The translations under genes were made by a program, and so were the position numbers. 64,000 nucleotides of DNA from Deltaproteobacteria bacterium. Its GTDB lineage: Bacteria; Myxococcota_A; UBA796; GCA-2862545. Of this stretch, positions 50,892 to 59,546 are shown piece by piece. Within the stretch, counting starts at the first letter, position 1; each line of letters opens with the position of its first letter. The DNA is taken from the NCBI GenBank assembly GCA_007693595.1, contig REDI01000026.1, positions 1 to 64,000 of the forward strand. Direction: 5' to 3'. Under the pieces are notes generated by a model, which worked only from the letters and a program-made list of their open reading frames with translations, searched no databases and was not told the origin of the DNA.

Positions 50892-51980
50892 TCAGTTCAC
50901 CGCTTCCTTTTGCTCGGCCTGAGCCTCGCGGATGGCTTCCCACTCGCGCTCGTAGACGCGCAGGGTGTCGCGCACCTTGCGCAGGTTGGACCCAACCGGC
51001 TCGCGGTCGTCGTCGCGGGCCATGTCTTCCATCTCGAGGGCGACGGGCCAGAGAGACTCCCAGAGCTGAGCCATGCGATCGAGGTCCCGGGTCTTGCGAG
51101 GTTGGCCTCGGAACTCCTTGCGGAAGGCTTCGAAGATCTCGTTCGCGTCTTCGGCGAGGACCTTGATACGGTCGTTGCGGGTGACCCGCGCCCGGACCGT
51201 GCGCAGCGCGCTGAGCTCCTCGTCGTAGGTCTTGAGGTGGGCTTCGACCACGCTGATGTTCTTTCGGTGCGTCTCGTTGTCGAGGCCCGCATCGAGCAGG
51301 GTCACCATCTCGCGGTGGACCTCGGCGAGGGCTTCGCGGATGTGCTCAAGCACGCGCCGGCGGCGGCCGATGCGGTTCTTGCCAGCGAAGTGGAGGCGGT
51401 AGCGCTCGAACTGGTCATTCGCGAGCATGGCGAGCATGACGCCGCGCTCTTGAGGGGTCCCCACGCGACGGGCGCTGCGGATCTGCTGGAGCTCGGTGCG
51501 GTAGACATCGAGGTTGCCGACGGCCCGCTCGCGGCTGCGGGCGAGGTCTTCGTCGGCGTGACGGAGGAGCAGGGTGTCGATCTCGCCGACGCGGCGCTCG
51601 ATCTCTTCGACGATCTCGGCGAGCATGCCGAGGTCTCGGGTGGGGCGGGGGTGACCGGCGAAGTGACGGCGATAGCGCTGGTAGTTGTCGCGGAGCCACT
51701 GCATGAGATCGCTGGCCTGAAGCACATGCTCACCGCCTTCCTTGGACTGGACGATGTTGGCGCGCTCCGCGGCCCAGGCCTCGGCGAGCTTCTCGGCCCC
51801 TTCGGCCATGGAAGCCAGGGCTAGCTCGCTGGCTTCCGCTTGCACCTTCTGGGCCCGCTCGATGATCTCGTCGAGCTTGCTCAGGTCGCGGGAAGCGCGC
51901 GGGTGCCCCGCGAACTGCTGGCCATAGACAGCCTGGATCGATGCCATTTCTTGTTCGAGTTCGCGCTGTGGACGTGCCAT
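50892..51980 (-). CDS. Helical protein with four FxGxPRxTRDL repeats
   Basis: 362 aa, cytoplasmic (no signal). Four repeats of about 85-90 residues each begin with an aromatic-rich helix end and a turn: FAGHPR (23), FAGHPR (107), FAGKNR (198) and FRGQPR (290), followed by (A/P/K)(S/T)RDLxxL in three of them. The rest of each repeat is charged helix, rich in Glu, Arg and Leu, likely coiled coil. I do not recognise the family. The start at 51980 is supported by GGAGG five bases upstream. It is divergent from the glutaredoxin-like gene. Confidence 0.75.
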   Translation of the reverse strand: MARPQRELEQEMASIQAVYGQQFAGHPRASRDLSKLDEIIERAQKVQAEASELALASMAEGAEKLAEAWAAERANIVQSKEGGEHVLQASDLMQWLRDNYQRYRRHFAGHPRPTRDLGMLAEIVEEIERRVGEIDTLLLRHADEDLARSRERAVGNLDVYRTELQQIRSARRVGTPQERGVMLAMLANDQFERYRLHFAGKNRIGRRRRVLEHIREALAEVHREMVTLLDAGLDNETHRKNISVVEAHLKTYDEELSALRTVRARVTRNDRIKVLAEDANEIFEAFRKEFRGQPRKTRDLDRMAQLWESLWPVALEMEDMARDDDREPVGSNLRKVRDTLRVYEREWEAIREAQAEQKEAVN

Positions 51981-52080
51981 TTGTGCCTCCTTCAAGGGTA
52001 AGGAGAGGCGCATAACGCCCTCTGACCCTTCGTCACCTTTACGGGTGGCATTTCTCTGGTCCTTTAGATACACCACGCTC

Positions 52081-52344
52081 ATGACCGACGTTCAACTGTC
52101 TCTGTACCGGATCCCTGGCTGCCCCTTTTGCATCCGGGTCGAACGACATATTCGAGCGCTCGGGCTCTCGGTTGAGCTGCGCGACATCTCCCGCGACCCG
52201 GATCACCGCAGGACCTTGCTCGATGCCCGTGGCCGGAAGACCACCCCGGTCCTTCGGATCGACCGCGACGGCCAGTCGACCTTCCTCCCCGAGTCCGCCG
52301 ACATCATCGCCTGGCTCAGCGAGCATGAACAAGAGCTACGCTAG
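52081..52344 (+). CDS. Glutaredoxin-like thiol protein
   Basis: 87 aa, thioredoxin fold. The redox site is GCPFC near the N terminus, followed by the helix IRVERHIRALG. The cis-Pro segment TTPVLRID and the terminal helix ESADIIAWLSEHE are typical of glutaredoxin/GST-N-like proteins. Likely uses glutathione or a similar thiol to reduce disulphides. It lies 60 bases before a prohibitin-like lipoprotein gene, same strand. Confidence 0.85.
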   Translation: MTDVQLSLYRIPGCPFCIRVERHIRALGLSVELRDISRDPDHRRTLLDARGRKTTPVLRIDRDGQSTFLPESADIIAWLSEHEQELR

Positions 52345-52403
52345 CCTGCACCCTCTCTGCCGACCAGCGCCGCTGGCGGTCCCTCTCACGTTGTGGAGTC
52401 CGA

Positions 52404-53189
52404 ATGAAGTCCCGTCTGAGCACCCTGCTGGTCCTCGCCCTCGCCCTGGTCGGAACTGCCTGCACCACCGTGCGCCCCGGCGAGGTCGCCGTCCGCCGCA
52501 CCTTCGGCAAACTCTCGGAGAATGTTCGAGATCCAGGCCTTATCGTACACAGCCCCATCGGCGTCACCTTCATTCGAGTCCCGACCCGAGTCAGCAACCT
52601 CGAGGTCGCGCTGAATCTCCCCTCGCGCGAGGGTCTGAACGTGCGGGCCGAGGTCAGCATTCTCTACCGGGTCCAGCCCGAGATGGTCCCGACCCTTATC
52701 AACACCGTCGGGGAACGCTACGAGTACGAGATGGTCCTGCCAGTCTTCCGCTCGGCCGCGGCCGACGTCTCGGCGCGCTACGCCGCCAAAGACATGCACA
52801 GCGGCGAGCGCCTCGCCATTGAAGAGGCCGTCGAGGCCCGCATGAACGAGGTGCTCTCCCACCGGGGCCTCATCGTCGAAGCCGTGCTGCTCAAGAGCAT
52901 CGCCCTGCCCCCCGGCCTCTACAGCGCCGTCGAAGAGAAGCTCTCTGCCGAGCAGCAGTCCGAGCGCATGCAGTGGGTGCTCTCGCGCGAGCGTCAAGAA
53001 GCGGAGCGCCGCCGCATCGAGGCCACGGGCATCCGCGACGCCCAGCGCATCCTCGAAGAGGGCCTCTCCCCGCAGGTGCTCAAGTGGCGCAGCCTCGAGG
53101 CCTTCCAGGAGCTCTCGAAGAGCAGCAACGCCAAGGTCATCGTGACCGACGGGAAGCTGCCAATGCTCATCGGCACCGACGAGGACTGA
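52404..53189 (+). CDS. SPFH/prohibitin-family lipoprotein
   Basis: 261 aa. A lipoprotein signal with lipobox (LVGTAC), then the prohibitin core: GEVAVRRTFGKLSENVRDPGL, REGLNVRAEVSILYRV and a helical C-terminal half with coiled-coil character (SERMQWVLSRERQEAERRR). Prohibitin-like proteins scaffold membrane complexes; a lipid-anchored version is less common than the N-terminal helix type. It converges on the formate-tetrahydrofolate ligase gene. The start follows TGGAGTCCGA. Confidence 0.85.
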   Translation: MKSRLSTLLVLALALVGTACTTVRPGEVAVRRTFGKLSENVRDPGLIVHSPIGVTFIRVPTRVSNLEVALNLPSREGLNVRAEVSILYRVQPEMVPTLINTVGERYEYEMVLPVFRSAAADVSARYAAKDMHSGERLAIEEAVEARMNEVLSHRGLIVEAVLLKSIALPPGLYSAVEEKLSAEQQSERMQWVLSRERQEAERRRIEATGIRDAQRILEEGLSPQVLKWRSLEAFQELSKSSNAKVIVTDGKLPMLIGTDED

Positions 53190-53198
53190 CCCCCGGTC

Positions 53199-53221
53199 GG
53201 GCGCGATCCCTTCACGCGCCC
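53199..53221. terminator. GC-rich hairpin between convergent genes
   Basis: GGGCGCG (53199-53205) pairs with CGCGCCC (53215-53221) around a nine-base loop, in the 38-base gap between the prohibitin-like and formate-tetrahydrofolate ligase genes. There is no U-run, so it may only slow polymerase or mark the 3' end of both transcripts. Confidence 0.3.
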
Positions 53222-53227
53222 CGCGCC

Positions 53228-54862
53228 TCAGCCCACCCCGACGATCCGACCATCGACCAGATCGACATCGGCCGCAGAGGGGCGGCGGGGCAGGCCAGGC
53301 ATTCGCAAGATGTCGCCGGTCAGAACCACCACGAAGCCCGCCCCAGCGCTGAGGGCGAGCTGGCGCACCGTGAGCGTAAAGCCGGTGGGCCGGCCCCGGA
53401 GCTTGGGATCGTCCGAGACGCTGGCCGCGGTCTTCGCCATGCAGATCGGGAGGTCCGACCGTCCGATTCGGTCGATGATGCGAAGATCGCGCTGAGCCTC
53501 GGTGGTGAGCTCGATGTCGTCGGCTCCGTAGATCTTTTGAGCCACCGCGCGGATCTTGCTCTCGAGGGGGTCGCTCAGGTCGTAGGTGAAGCGAAGAGGC
53601 TCGGGCGGCGACGAGGCGACCTTCATCACCTCCCGGGCCAGCTCGATCGCCCCCTCAGCACCCCGCGCGAAGTGATCTGCGAGGGCGACGGGGACCCCGC
53701 GGGCCGAGCACGCGGCTCGGATCACGTCGAGCTCCTCGTCGGAATCGTCGGCGAAGCGGTTGATAGCGACCACCGCGCGCGCCCCGAAGCCTTCGACGCT
53801 GTCGAGGTGGCGCTCGAGGTTGCTCAGCCCGGCGCGCACCCGCTCGGCAGAAGGCTCGGCGAGGTCAGCTTTGTCGGCGCCGCCGTGCCACTTGAGCGCG
53901 CGGACGGTCGCCACCACCACCACACAGTCAGGCGTGAGCCCGGCCAGGCGGGCCTTGATGTCGAGGAACTTCTCGCCCCCGAGATCGAAGGCGAAGCCCG
54001 CCTCGGTGATGGTCCAGTCCGCGTGGTGCATGGCCATGCGGGTCGCGAGGATGCTGTTGCAGCCGTGGGCGATGTTCGCGAAGGGGCCCCCGTGCACCAC
54101 GGCGGGGGTCCCGTCTGCGGTCTGGACCAGGTTCGGCTCGATCGCATCCTTGAGGAGCGCGACCATGGCGCCGGTGACCTCGAAGGACGCGGCGTAGACG
54201 GGCTCACGCCGACGGGTGAAGCCAACCAGGATCCGGTCGAGGCGAGCGCGCAGATCATCGAGATCCGTTGCGAGCCCCATAATCGCCATAATCTCGCTGG
54301 CGGCAGTGATATCGAACTGGCCCTCGCGGGGCATGCCCATGGTGGGTCCTCCCGTGCCGATCACGACGCGACGCAGCGCTCGATCGTTCATATCGACCAC
54401 CCGAGGCCAGGTGATTCGCCGAGGATCCAGACCCGTGGGATTCCCGAAGTGCAGGCTGTTGTCGATGGCGGCGGCGAGGAGGTTGTGGGCCGCGGAGATG
54501 GCGTGGAAGTCCCCAGTAAAGTGGAGGTTTATCTCTTCTTTGGGCTCGACCGTGCACTGGCCGCCGCCCGTGCCCCCCCCCTTGATGCCGAAGCAGGGTC
54601 CGAGCGAGGGCTCGCGCAGCGCGAGGCAGACCGACTCGCCCAGGTGCCGGAGGGCCTGTCCCAGCCCGATCGAGGTGGTGGTCTTGCCCTCGCCAGCCGG
54701 GGTGGGGGTGATCGCGCTCACCAACACCAGCCGCGCGCGACCCTCGCGAGGCCGCGGGCGATCGAGCAAGGCGAGGGGCAGCTTGAGCTTGTCGCGGCCA
54801 TAGGGCACGAGATCTTGCGTAGGCAGCGATAGATCTGCGGCGACGTCGAGGATCGGGCGCAT
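53228..54862 (-). CDS. fhs: Formate-tetrahydrofolate ligase
   Basis: Makes 10-formyl-tetrahydrofolate from formate, ATP and tetrahydrofolate. The 544-aa protein is near the family's usual ~555. It shows the ATP-binding loop TPAGEGKTTTSIGLG (residues about 53-67), REPSLGPCFGIKGG, NLHFTGDFHAI and the C-terminal FVVVLTGDILRMPGLPRRP. It feeds the one-carbon pool used for purines and glycine/serine exchange. The ATG has GGAG six bases upstream. Confidence 0.96.
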   Translation of the reverse strand: MRPILDVAADLSLPTQDLVPYGRDKLKLPLALLDRPRPREGRARLVLVSAITPTPAGEGKTTTSIGLGQALRHLGESVCLALREPSLGPCFGIKGGGTGGGQCTVEPKEEINLHFTGDFHAISAAHNLLAAAIDNSLHFGNPTGLDPRRITWPRVVDMNDRALRRVVIGTGGPTMGMPREGQFDITAASEIMAIMGLATDLDDLRARLDRILVGFTRRREPVYAASFEVTGAMVALLKDAIEPNLVQTADGTPAVVHGGPFANIAHGCNSILATRMAMHHADWTITEAGFAFDLGGEKFLDIKARLAGLTPDCVVVVATVRALKWHGGADKADLAEPSAERVRAGLSNLERHLDSVEGFGARAVVAINRFADDSDEELDVIRAACSARGVPVALADHFARGAEGAIELAREVMKVASSPPEPLRFTYDLSDPLESKIRAVAQKIYGADDIELTTEAQRDLRIIDRIGRSDLPICMAKTAASVSDDPKLRGRPTGFTLTVRQLALSAGAGFVVVLTGDILRMPGLPRRPSAADVDLVDGRIVGVG

Positions 54863-55000
54863 CGAGGACTCCAGGTGAGCGTTCCCCTTCCCTTCACCCC
54901 GATCGTCACAAGATTCAACCTCTCCCGTGGCGCGGTGGACGACATACCGTTTGGTCCTTACGTTTACCTACTAGTCGATGAACCTCGCCCAGGAGTCCCA

Positions 55001-56161
55001 ATGTCGCGCAGCGCGACCGCCCTCGCCCTCTTCTTCTCCCTCGGTGCCACGACTCCGGCCTTCGCTGAACAAGAGCCGGTCGAAGGTCTGGCCTGGAACT
55101 GGAACGATGTGGAGCGCCGCTACCACATCCAAGGCAGCATCTTCGTCCCCGACTGGGTCTGGGTGCGTGCGCTGAACAACCTCGAGGTCCGAGCAAACGA
55201 GCTCCACATTGAGCTCGTCGCGACCTGTGAGGCGACCGAGCCCCACAAGAAGCGCTGGAACGTCGACTGCAACATCGACGCCGTCGGCTTGCAGGTCGCT
55301 GCCCTCCCCCGCGACGCGCGTCGCAAGAACGAGACCGACAGCAGTCGGCTCGATCGCATCCTCGAAGAGTGGAAGGAGCGCCTGACCGACTCGACCGTCC
55401 GCATGCAGTGGCGCGACAACGGCCGTATTCGCAGCATCAACCTGCCCGACCTCAACCGCATGAACCGCCGCGATGGCGAGAACATCGAAATCTTTCGACA
55501 GATCATGGTCCGAACCTTCTCGCCGCTCGAGATCGAGCTCCCCAAGAAGGCCACGGACAAGGGGGACCGAACCTGGACAGAGAAGCAGCCCTTGATCGCT
55601 GGTTTCTTGACCGATGCGGGCTCGGTGGGCAACGTGCCGACCATCCACCAGATCGATGCGCAGCGAGGCAGTCAGGTCCGCATCGCCAGCTCCGGCAAGG
55701 GCACGGTGGGTAACGCCGGTCGTACCCGAAACGTCGGTGGGCAGAGCGAGATCGCCGACCACTTCAACGTCGAGTTCAACACCGAGACCTTCTTCGACAC
55801 CGAGGCCGGCCATATCGTGCGCCGTCAGGTGATCTTCGGCGGCAACCCCACCGCGAGCTCCGCCATCGCCGACGGCACGGCAGGCCTGCCGTACCTTCAG
55901 AGCTACAAGGTCCAGCTCATCGCGGCCGACGTCGAGCCCCCGATCGTCATGCCCACCAAAGAGGTCGAGCCCTCACTCGGAGGCCCCTCCGCGGTGCAAC
56001 AGCCCCGCCCCATGGGTGCGGCTGGTGAGCCGGGTGGCGCAACCGTCCCGTCTCCGGTCCCGGCCGCCGGGACCTCCATCCCTGATCCCGACGCCCCGAG
56101 CCCCGAGCCTCCTGTCATCGACATCTCGGAGCCACCCATCGTCGAGCCCGACGTTCGCTGA
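55001..56161 (+). CDS. Secreted protein of unknown function, paralogue of the gene at 58338
   Basis: 386 aa. Signal peptide (ends TPAFA), then the shared core beginning EPVEGLAWNWNDVERRYHI and continuing FVPDWVWVRALNNLEVR. Other shared marks are two cysteines in CEATEPHKKRWNVDC, RLDRILEEWKERLTDSTV and WRDNGRI. After about residue 320 it has a Pro/Glu-rich tail (PEPPVIDISEPPI) absent from the paralogue. No known family. The start at 55001 is fixed by AGGAG five bases upstream. It sits directly before nadE (30-base gap). Confidence 0.78.
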   Translation: MSRSATALALFFSLGATTPAFAEQEPVEGLAWNWNDVERRYHIQGSIFVPDWVWVRALNNLEVRANELHIELVATCEATEPHKKRWNVDCNIDAVGLQVAALPRDARRKNETDSSRLDRILEEWKERLTDSTVRMQWRDNGRIRSINLPDLNRMNRRDGENIEIFRQIMVRTFSPLEIELPKKATDKGDRTWTEKQPLIAGFLTDAGSVGNVPTIHQIDAQRGSQVRIASSGKGTVGNAGRTRNVGGQSEIADHFNVEFNTETFFDTEAGHIVRRQVIFGGNPTASSAIADGTAGLPYLQSYKVQLIAADVEPPIVMPTKEVEPSLGGPSAVQQPRPMGAAGEPGGATVPSPVPAAGTSIPDPDAPSPEPPVIDISEPPIVEPDVR

Positions 56162-56191
56162 CCCCTACTCCGCCCAGCGCGCGAGGCCTAC

Positions 56192-58285
56192 ATGCCCACG
56201 GTCGTCCCCCGCACCGCCCACGTGGCGGCGGCCTCCCTCAACCAGACGGTCGGTGACTGGGCGGGCAACCGTCAGCGCATCATCGCCGCCATGACCGAAA
56301 CCCGAGCGCGAGGGGCGAAGCTGCTCGTCCTCCCTGAGCTCTGCATCTCGGGCTATAGTCTCGGTGATCGACTCGTCCGGCACGGCACGCTGAGCCGATC
56401 GTGGGCCAGCGTGACCGCGCTCCGGCCGTATACCGAGGGCATGGTCGTGCTTGTCGGGCTGCCGATCCGCCACCGAGACACGCTCTACAACGCCTGCGCG
56501 GTGCTAGCCGACGGCCAGGTCGCCGGGCTGGTGGCCAAGGAGTACCTGGCCACAGGCGACGTCGAGTACGAGAACCGCTGGTACGCCCCATGGCCCGGCG
56601 ACCGCTTCGAAGAGTGGCTCCCCCCCGACGGCAGCGAGGGCCTGCCCCTCGGTCGCCAGGTCTTCGACGCCCCCGGCCTGGGCCGCTTCGCCATCGAGAT
56701 CTGCGAAGATGGCTGGAAGGGCATCCGCCCGGGATCGATGGCCGCCTTGGCCGGAGCGCACCTCGTGCTCAACCCCTCCGCCTCGTGGTTCGTGATCGGC
56801 AAGCATGCCCGAAGGCGTCGTCTGGTCTCCGAGATCAGCGCCGAGGACCGCGTCGCCTATCTCTACGCCTCATCCCACGGCTGCGACGCCACCCGACTGG
56901 TCTTCGACGGCAGCCTCTTCATCGCCAGCGACGGCGAGATCCTGCGCGAAGGGCGGCGCTTCGCCTTCGACGCCGATCACGTCGTCGTCGACGCCCACCT
57001 CGACCTCGACGCCCTCCGTCTGACCCGCATGGAAGAGGGCTCATGGCGCCAGCAGGTCGATCAGGCCCTCGACGGCAAGCTGGGGCCTCTGCCCACGCCC
57101 AACCAACTCCGGGGCCACTTCGAGACCACCGATCCCGTTCCCGCCCCGACCCCCTACTGGCTCCGCGGCACCCAGCCCTCTACCAGCTCCGATCCGAGCT
57201 TGGAGTGGCTCGCGGAGCGCGGCCTCCTCGCTCGCTCCCCCCAGGCTCAGGACCTCCCGCACCTCGAGCTGGAGCTGGCGCTCGCGATGGGGCTGCGGGA
57301 ATACACTCGAAAGTGTGGTATCGAGCGCATCGCCCTGGCCTTGTCGGGCGGGCGCGACTCGGCGATGTGCGCGCTCCTGGTCCACCGAATGCACCGCTAC
57401 GACCAACCTGATCTCTCCGAACAGGACCTCGCCACCCACATCCGGGAACGCTTCGTCACCGCCTACCTCGCCACCGAGAACTCGGGCGAAGCGACCCAGC
57501 GAGCGGCGGCTCGCTTGGCCCAAGAGCTGGGCGCCGAGCACCTCGATGGGCTGATCCAGCCCGCCCTCGACGCCCACCTCAGCGTCTTCTCTGCCATGAG
57601 CGGGCATGGCCTCTCGTGGAGCGAGCCGGACCACGATATCGCGCTGCAGAACGTGCAAGCCCGGATCCGAGGGTCGTTGATCTGGATGATCGCCAACGTG
57701 CGCCGCGCCCTGCTGCTCGCGACCTCCAACAAGTCCGAGGCGGGGGTAGGCTACACCACCATGGACGGCGACACGTCGGGGGGGATCGCCCCCATCGCTG
57801 ACGTCCCGAAGTCTCTGGTCGAGCTCTGGCTGCGTTGGGCTCGCGACTTCCACGGCTACCCGAGCCTCGACGCGGTCCTGGGCACCCCCGCCACGGCCGA
57901 GCTCAGGCCCGCCGATCGGGGTCAGACCGACGAAGACGACCTGATGCCCTACGACATCCTGGATCGGTTGCTCTACCACTTCGTGCAGCTCGGGCAGGAT
58001 CCGCTCGACATCTTTCGCGCCCTCTGGTCGGAGCTCGCGCCGCGCTATGGTCACGATCCGAGGCTCTTCGCCGCCCACATCGAGAAGTTCGTGCGCCTGC
58101 TGTGCTTCGCGCAGTGGAAGCGAGAGCGCTTCGCTATCAGCTTTCGCGTCACGGCCTTCGACCTCGACCCCAAGACCGGCTTCCGCTTTCCGCCGGTTCA
58201 GGCCCCCTTTACCGAGGAGCTCCAGGCCATGCACCAAGAGGTCGAGAACCTGGTGAACCACGCAAAAGCGGGACCGATGGCATAG
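56192..58285 (+). CDS. nadE: Glutamine-hydrolysing NAD+ synthetase
   Basis: 697 aa, full length for the two-domain type. The N-terminal nitrilase-type glutaminase domain has Glu in LPELCISGYSL, the ICEDGW cysteine nucleophile and a lysine in VAKEYLATGD. The C-terminal synthetase domain has the PP-loop LSGGRDSAMCAL and the ATSNKSE segment with the GYTTMDGD that follows. It converts deamido-NAD to NAD using glutamine ammonia moved through a tunnel. It lies between two paralogous secreted-protein genes with short gaps on both sides, so all three may share a transcript. Confidence 0.96.
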   Translation: MPTVVPRTAHVAAASLNQTVGDWAGNRQRIIAAMTETRARGAKLLVLPELCISGYSLGDRLVRHGTLSRSWASVTALRPYTEGMVVLVGLPIRHRDTLYNACAVLADGQVAGLVAKEYLATGDVEYENRWYAPWPGDRFEEWLPPDGSEGLPLGRQVFDAPGLGRFAIEICEDGWKGIRPGSMAALAGAHLVLNPSASWFVIGKHARRRRLVSEISAEDRVAYLYASSHGCDATRLVFDGSLFIASDGEILREGRRFAFDADHVVVDAHLDLDALRLTRMEEGSWRQQVDQALDGKLGPLPTPNQLRGHFETTDPVPAPTPYWLRGTQPSTSSDPSLEWLAERGLLARSPQAQDLPHLELELALAMGLREYTRKCGIERIALALSGGRDSAMCALLVHRMHRYDQPDLSEQDLATHIRERFVTAYLATENSGEATQRAAARLAQELGAEHLDGLIQPALDAHLSVFSAMSGHGLSWSEPDHDIALQNVQARIRGSLIWMIANVRRALLLATSNKSEAGVGYTTMDGDTSGGIAPIADVPKSLVELWLRWARDFHGYPSLDAVLGTPATAELRPADRGQTDEDDLMPYDILDRLLYHFVQLGQDPLDIFRALWSELAPRYGHDPRLFAAHIEKFVRLLCFAQWKRERFAISFRVTAFDLDPKTGFRFPPVQAPFTEELQAMHQEVENLVNHAKAGPMA

Positions 58286-58337
58286 ACGAACCCGCTCGCG
58301 CATCTTAGTAGGGCCCACCCCGATGCCCTGGTGAGAC

Positions 58338-59315
58338 ATGACCCTCCGTTCCTTCTTCGCTGCCGCTAGCCTCGCGCTGACCCTCTGCCTTCCCGCCACG
58401 GCGCAGGCCTCCGAGCCTGTCGAAGGACTCGCGTGGCAGTGGAACGGCATGGAGCGCACCTACCACATCGAGTCGAGCGTCTTTCTGCCGGAGTTCATTT
58501 GGATCCGCGCCCTCAACAACCTCGAGGTCCGCTGCACCGAGACCCACCTCGACTTCATCGCCACCTGTGCGCCCCTCAATGAGCACAAGAAGAAGTGGCT
58601 CGTCCGGTGCAAGATCGACGACATCGCCCTGCAGGCCGTCGCCATGTCCCGCGACGCCGCCCAAGCCCAAGGTCCCGACAGCAACCTCGACAAGATCCTT
58701 CGCGAGTGGAAAGAGCGCCTCACCGGCACCACGATGGAGATCCGCTGGCGCGACGACGGCCGACTCGGCTCCTTCAAGTTCACCGAGCTCGACCGTCGAA
58801 ATCGCCGCGACCTCGAGAACACCGAGATCATGCGGCAGCTCTTCATGCGGGCCTTCTCGGTCGCCCAGGTTCGGCTCCCCCGTAAGGGCACCGACGACGG
58901 CCAAGGCGCCTTCGAAGAGAAGAACCCCATGTTCTCGGGCTACCCCGCCGGCGTGGGTGGCGTCGGCGCGGTCCGCGTGCAGCACCGCATCGAGCCCCAC
59001 GAAGACAGCCTCGTCTACCTCCGCACCAAGGGTGCCGGCTCCATCGGCCACCCGAGCGCCACCAGCGCCGAGATCACCCAGGAGGTCAAGAACACCTTCA
59101 ATATGGATGTCTCGGCCGATGGCATCTTCGATCTGGAGCGTGGGCACCTCGTCAGCCGCGAAGCGGAGGTCGAGGGCCTCGCGACCTCTTCCTCCGCCGT
59201 CTCGGAGGGCATCGAGGCCCCCCCGTACATCCAGCGCTACACGCTCAAGCTCCTCACCGAAGGCGATGAGCGTCCCGAGCTTCGCGAGACCAAGGCGATC
59301 GACACGCGACGCTAG
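58338..59315 (+). CDS. Secreted protein of unknown function, paralogue of the gene at 55001
   Basis: 325 aa. Signal peptide (ends ATAQA), then SEPVEGLAWQWNGMERTYHI and FLPEFIWIRALNNLEVR, closely matching the other copy, and CAPLNEHKKKWLVRC with the same cysteine pair. DKILREWKERLTGTTMEIRW and ENTEIMRQLFMRAFS correspond position by position. It lacks the Pro/Glu tail. No known family or catalytic motif. Its sheet-rich second half (VLRTKG type) suggests a beta structure. It follows nadE by 52 bases. Confidence 0.77.
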   Translation: MTLRSFFAAASLALTLCLPATAQASEPVEGLAWQWNGMERTYHIESSVFLPEFIWIRALNNLEVRCTETHLDFIATCAPLNEHKKKWLVRCKIDDIALQAVAMSRDAAQAQGPDSNLDKILREWKERLTGTTMEIRWRDDGRLGSFKFTELDRRNRRDLENTEIMRQLFMRAFSVAQVRLPRKGTDDGQGAFEEKNPMFSGYPAGVGGVGAVRVQHRIEPHEDSLVYLRTKGAGSIGHPSATSAEITQEVKNTFNMDVSADGIFDLERGHLVSREAEVEGLATSSSAVSEGIEAPPYIQRYTLKLLTEGDERPELRETKAIDTRR

Positions 59316-59546
59316 GAGCCTTTTCGAGCGCTCCCTCGACAAGCTTGGCGCGAGCCGACCCGTCGAAGCCCGAAGGTGTCGGCCGGGCACGCAGCCCGCA
59401 GTCCCCCCAACCGAGCCACGACCCGACCGACACTCCTTCCTTAGCCCAGCCTCGAACTTGCGAAACGGTCACTGAGAGGATCTGTTCGGGCGTTCAGGTC
59501 CCCTCGATGGCTCCCCGTGCGCTAAGCTGGCGGGGGAGGGCGATCC

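Noticed and set aside
52404-53189. HflC/HflK protease regulator assignment for the prohibitin-like lipoprotein
   Set aside because: There is no paired hflK/hflC arrangement, and the lipobox replaces the usual N-terminal membrane helix; only the general SPFH/prohibitin call is supported.
59316-59546. Small gene in the gap before the WYL regulator
   Set aside because: The short open frames there have no ribosome-binding site and unconvincing composition; I see nothing supportable in the 231 bases.
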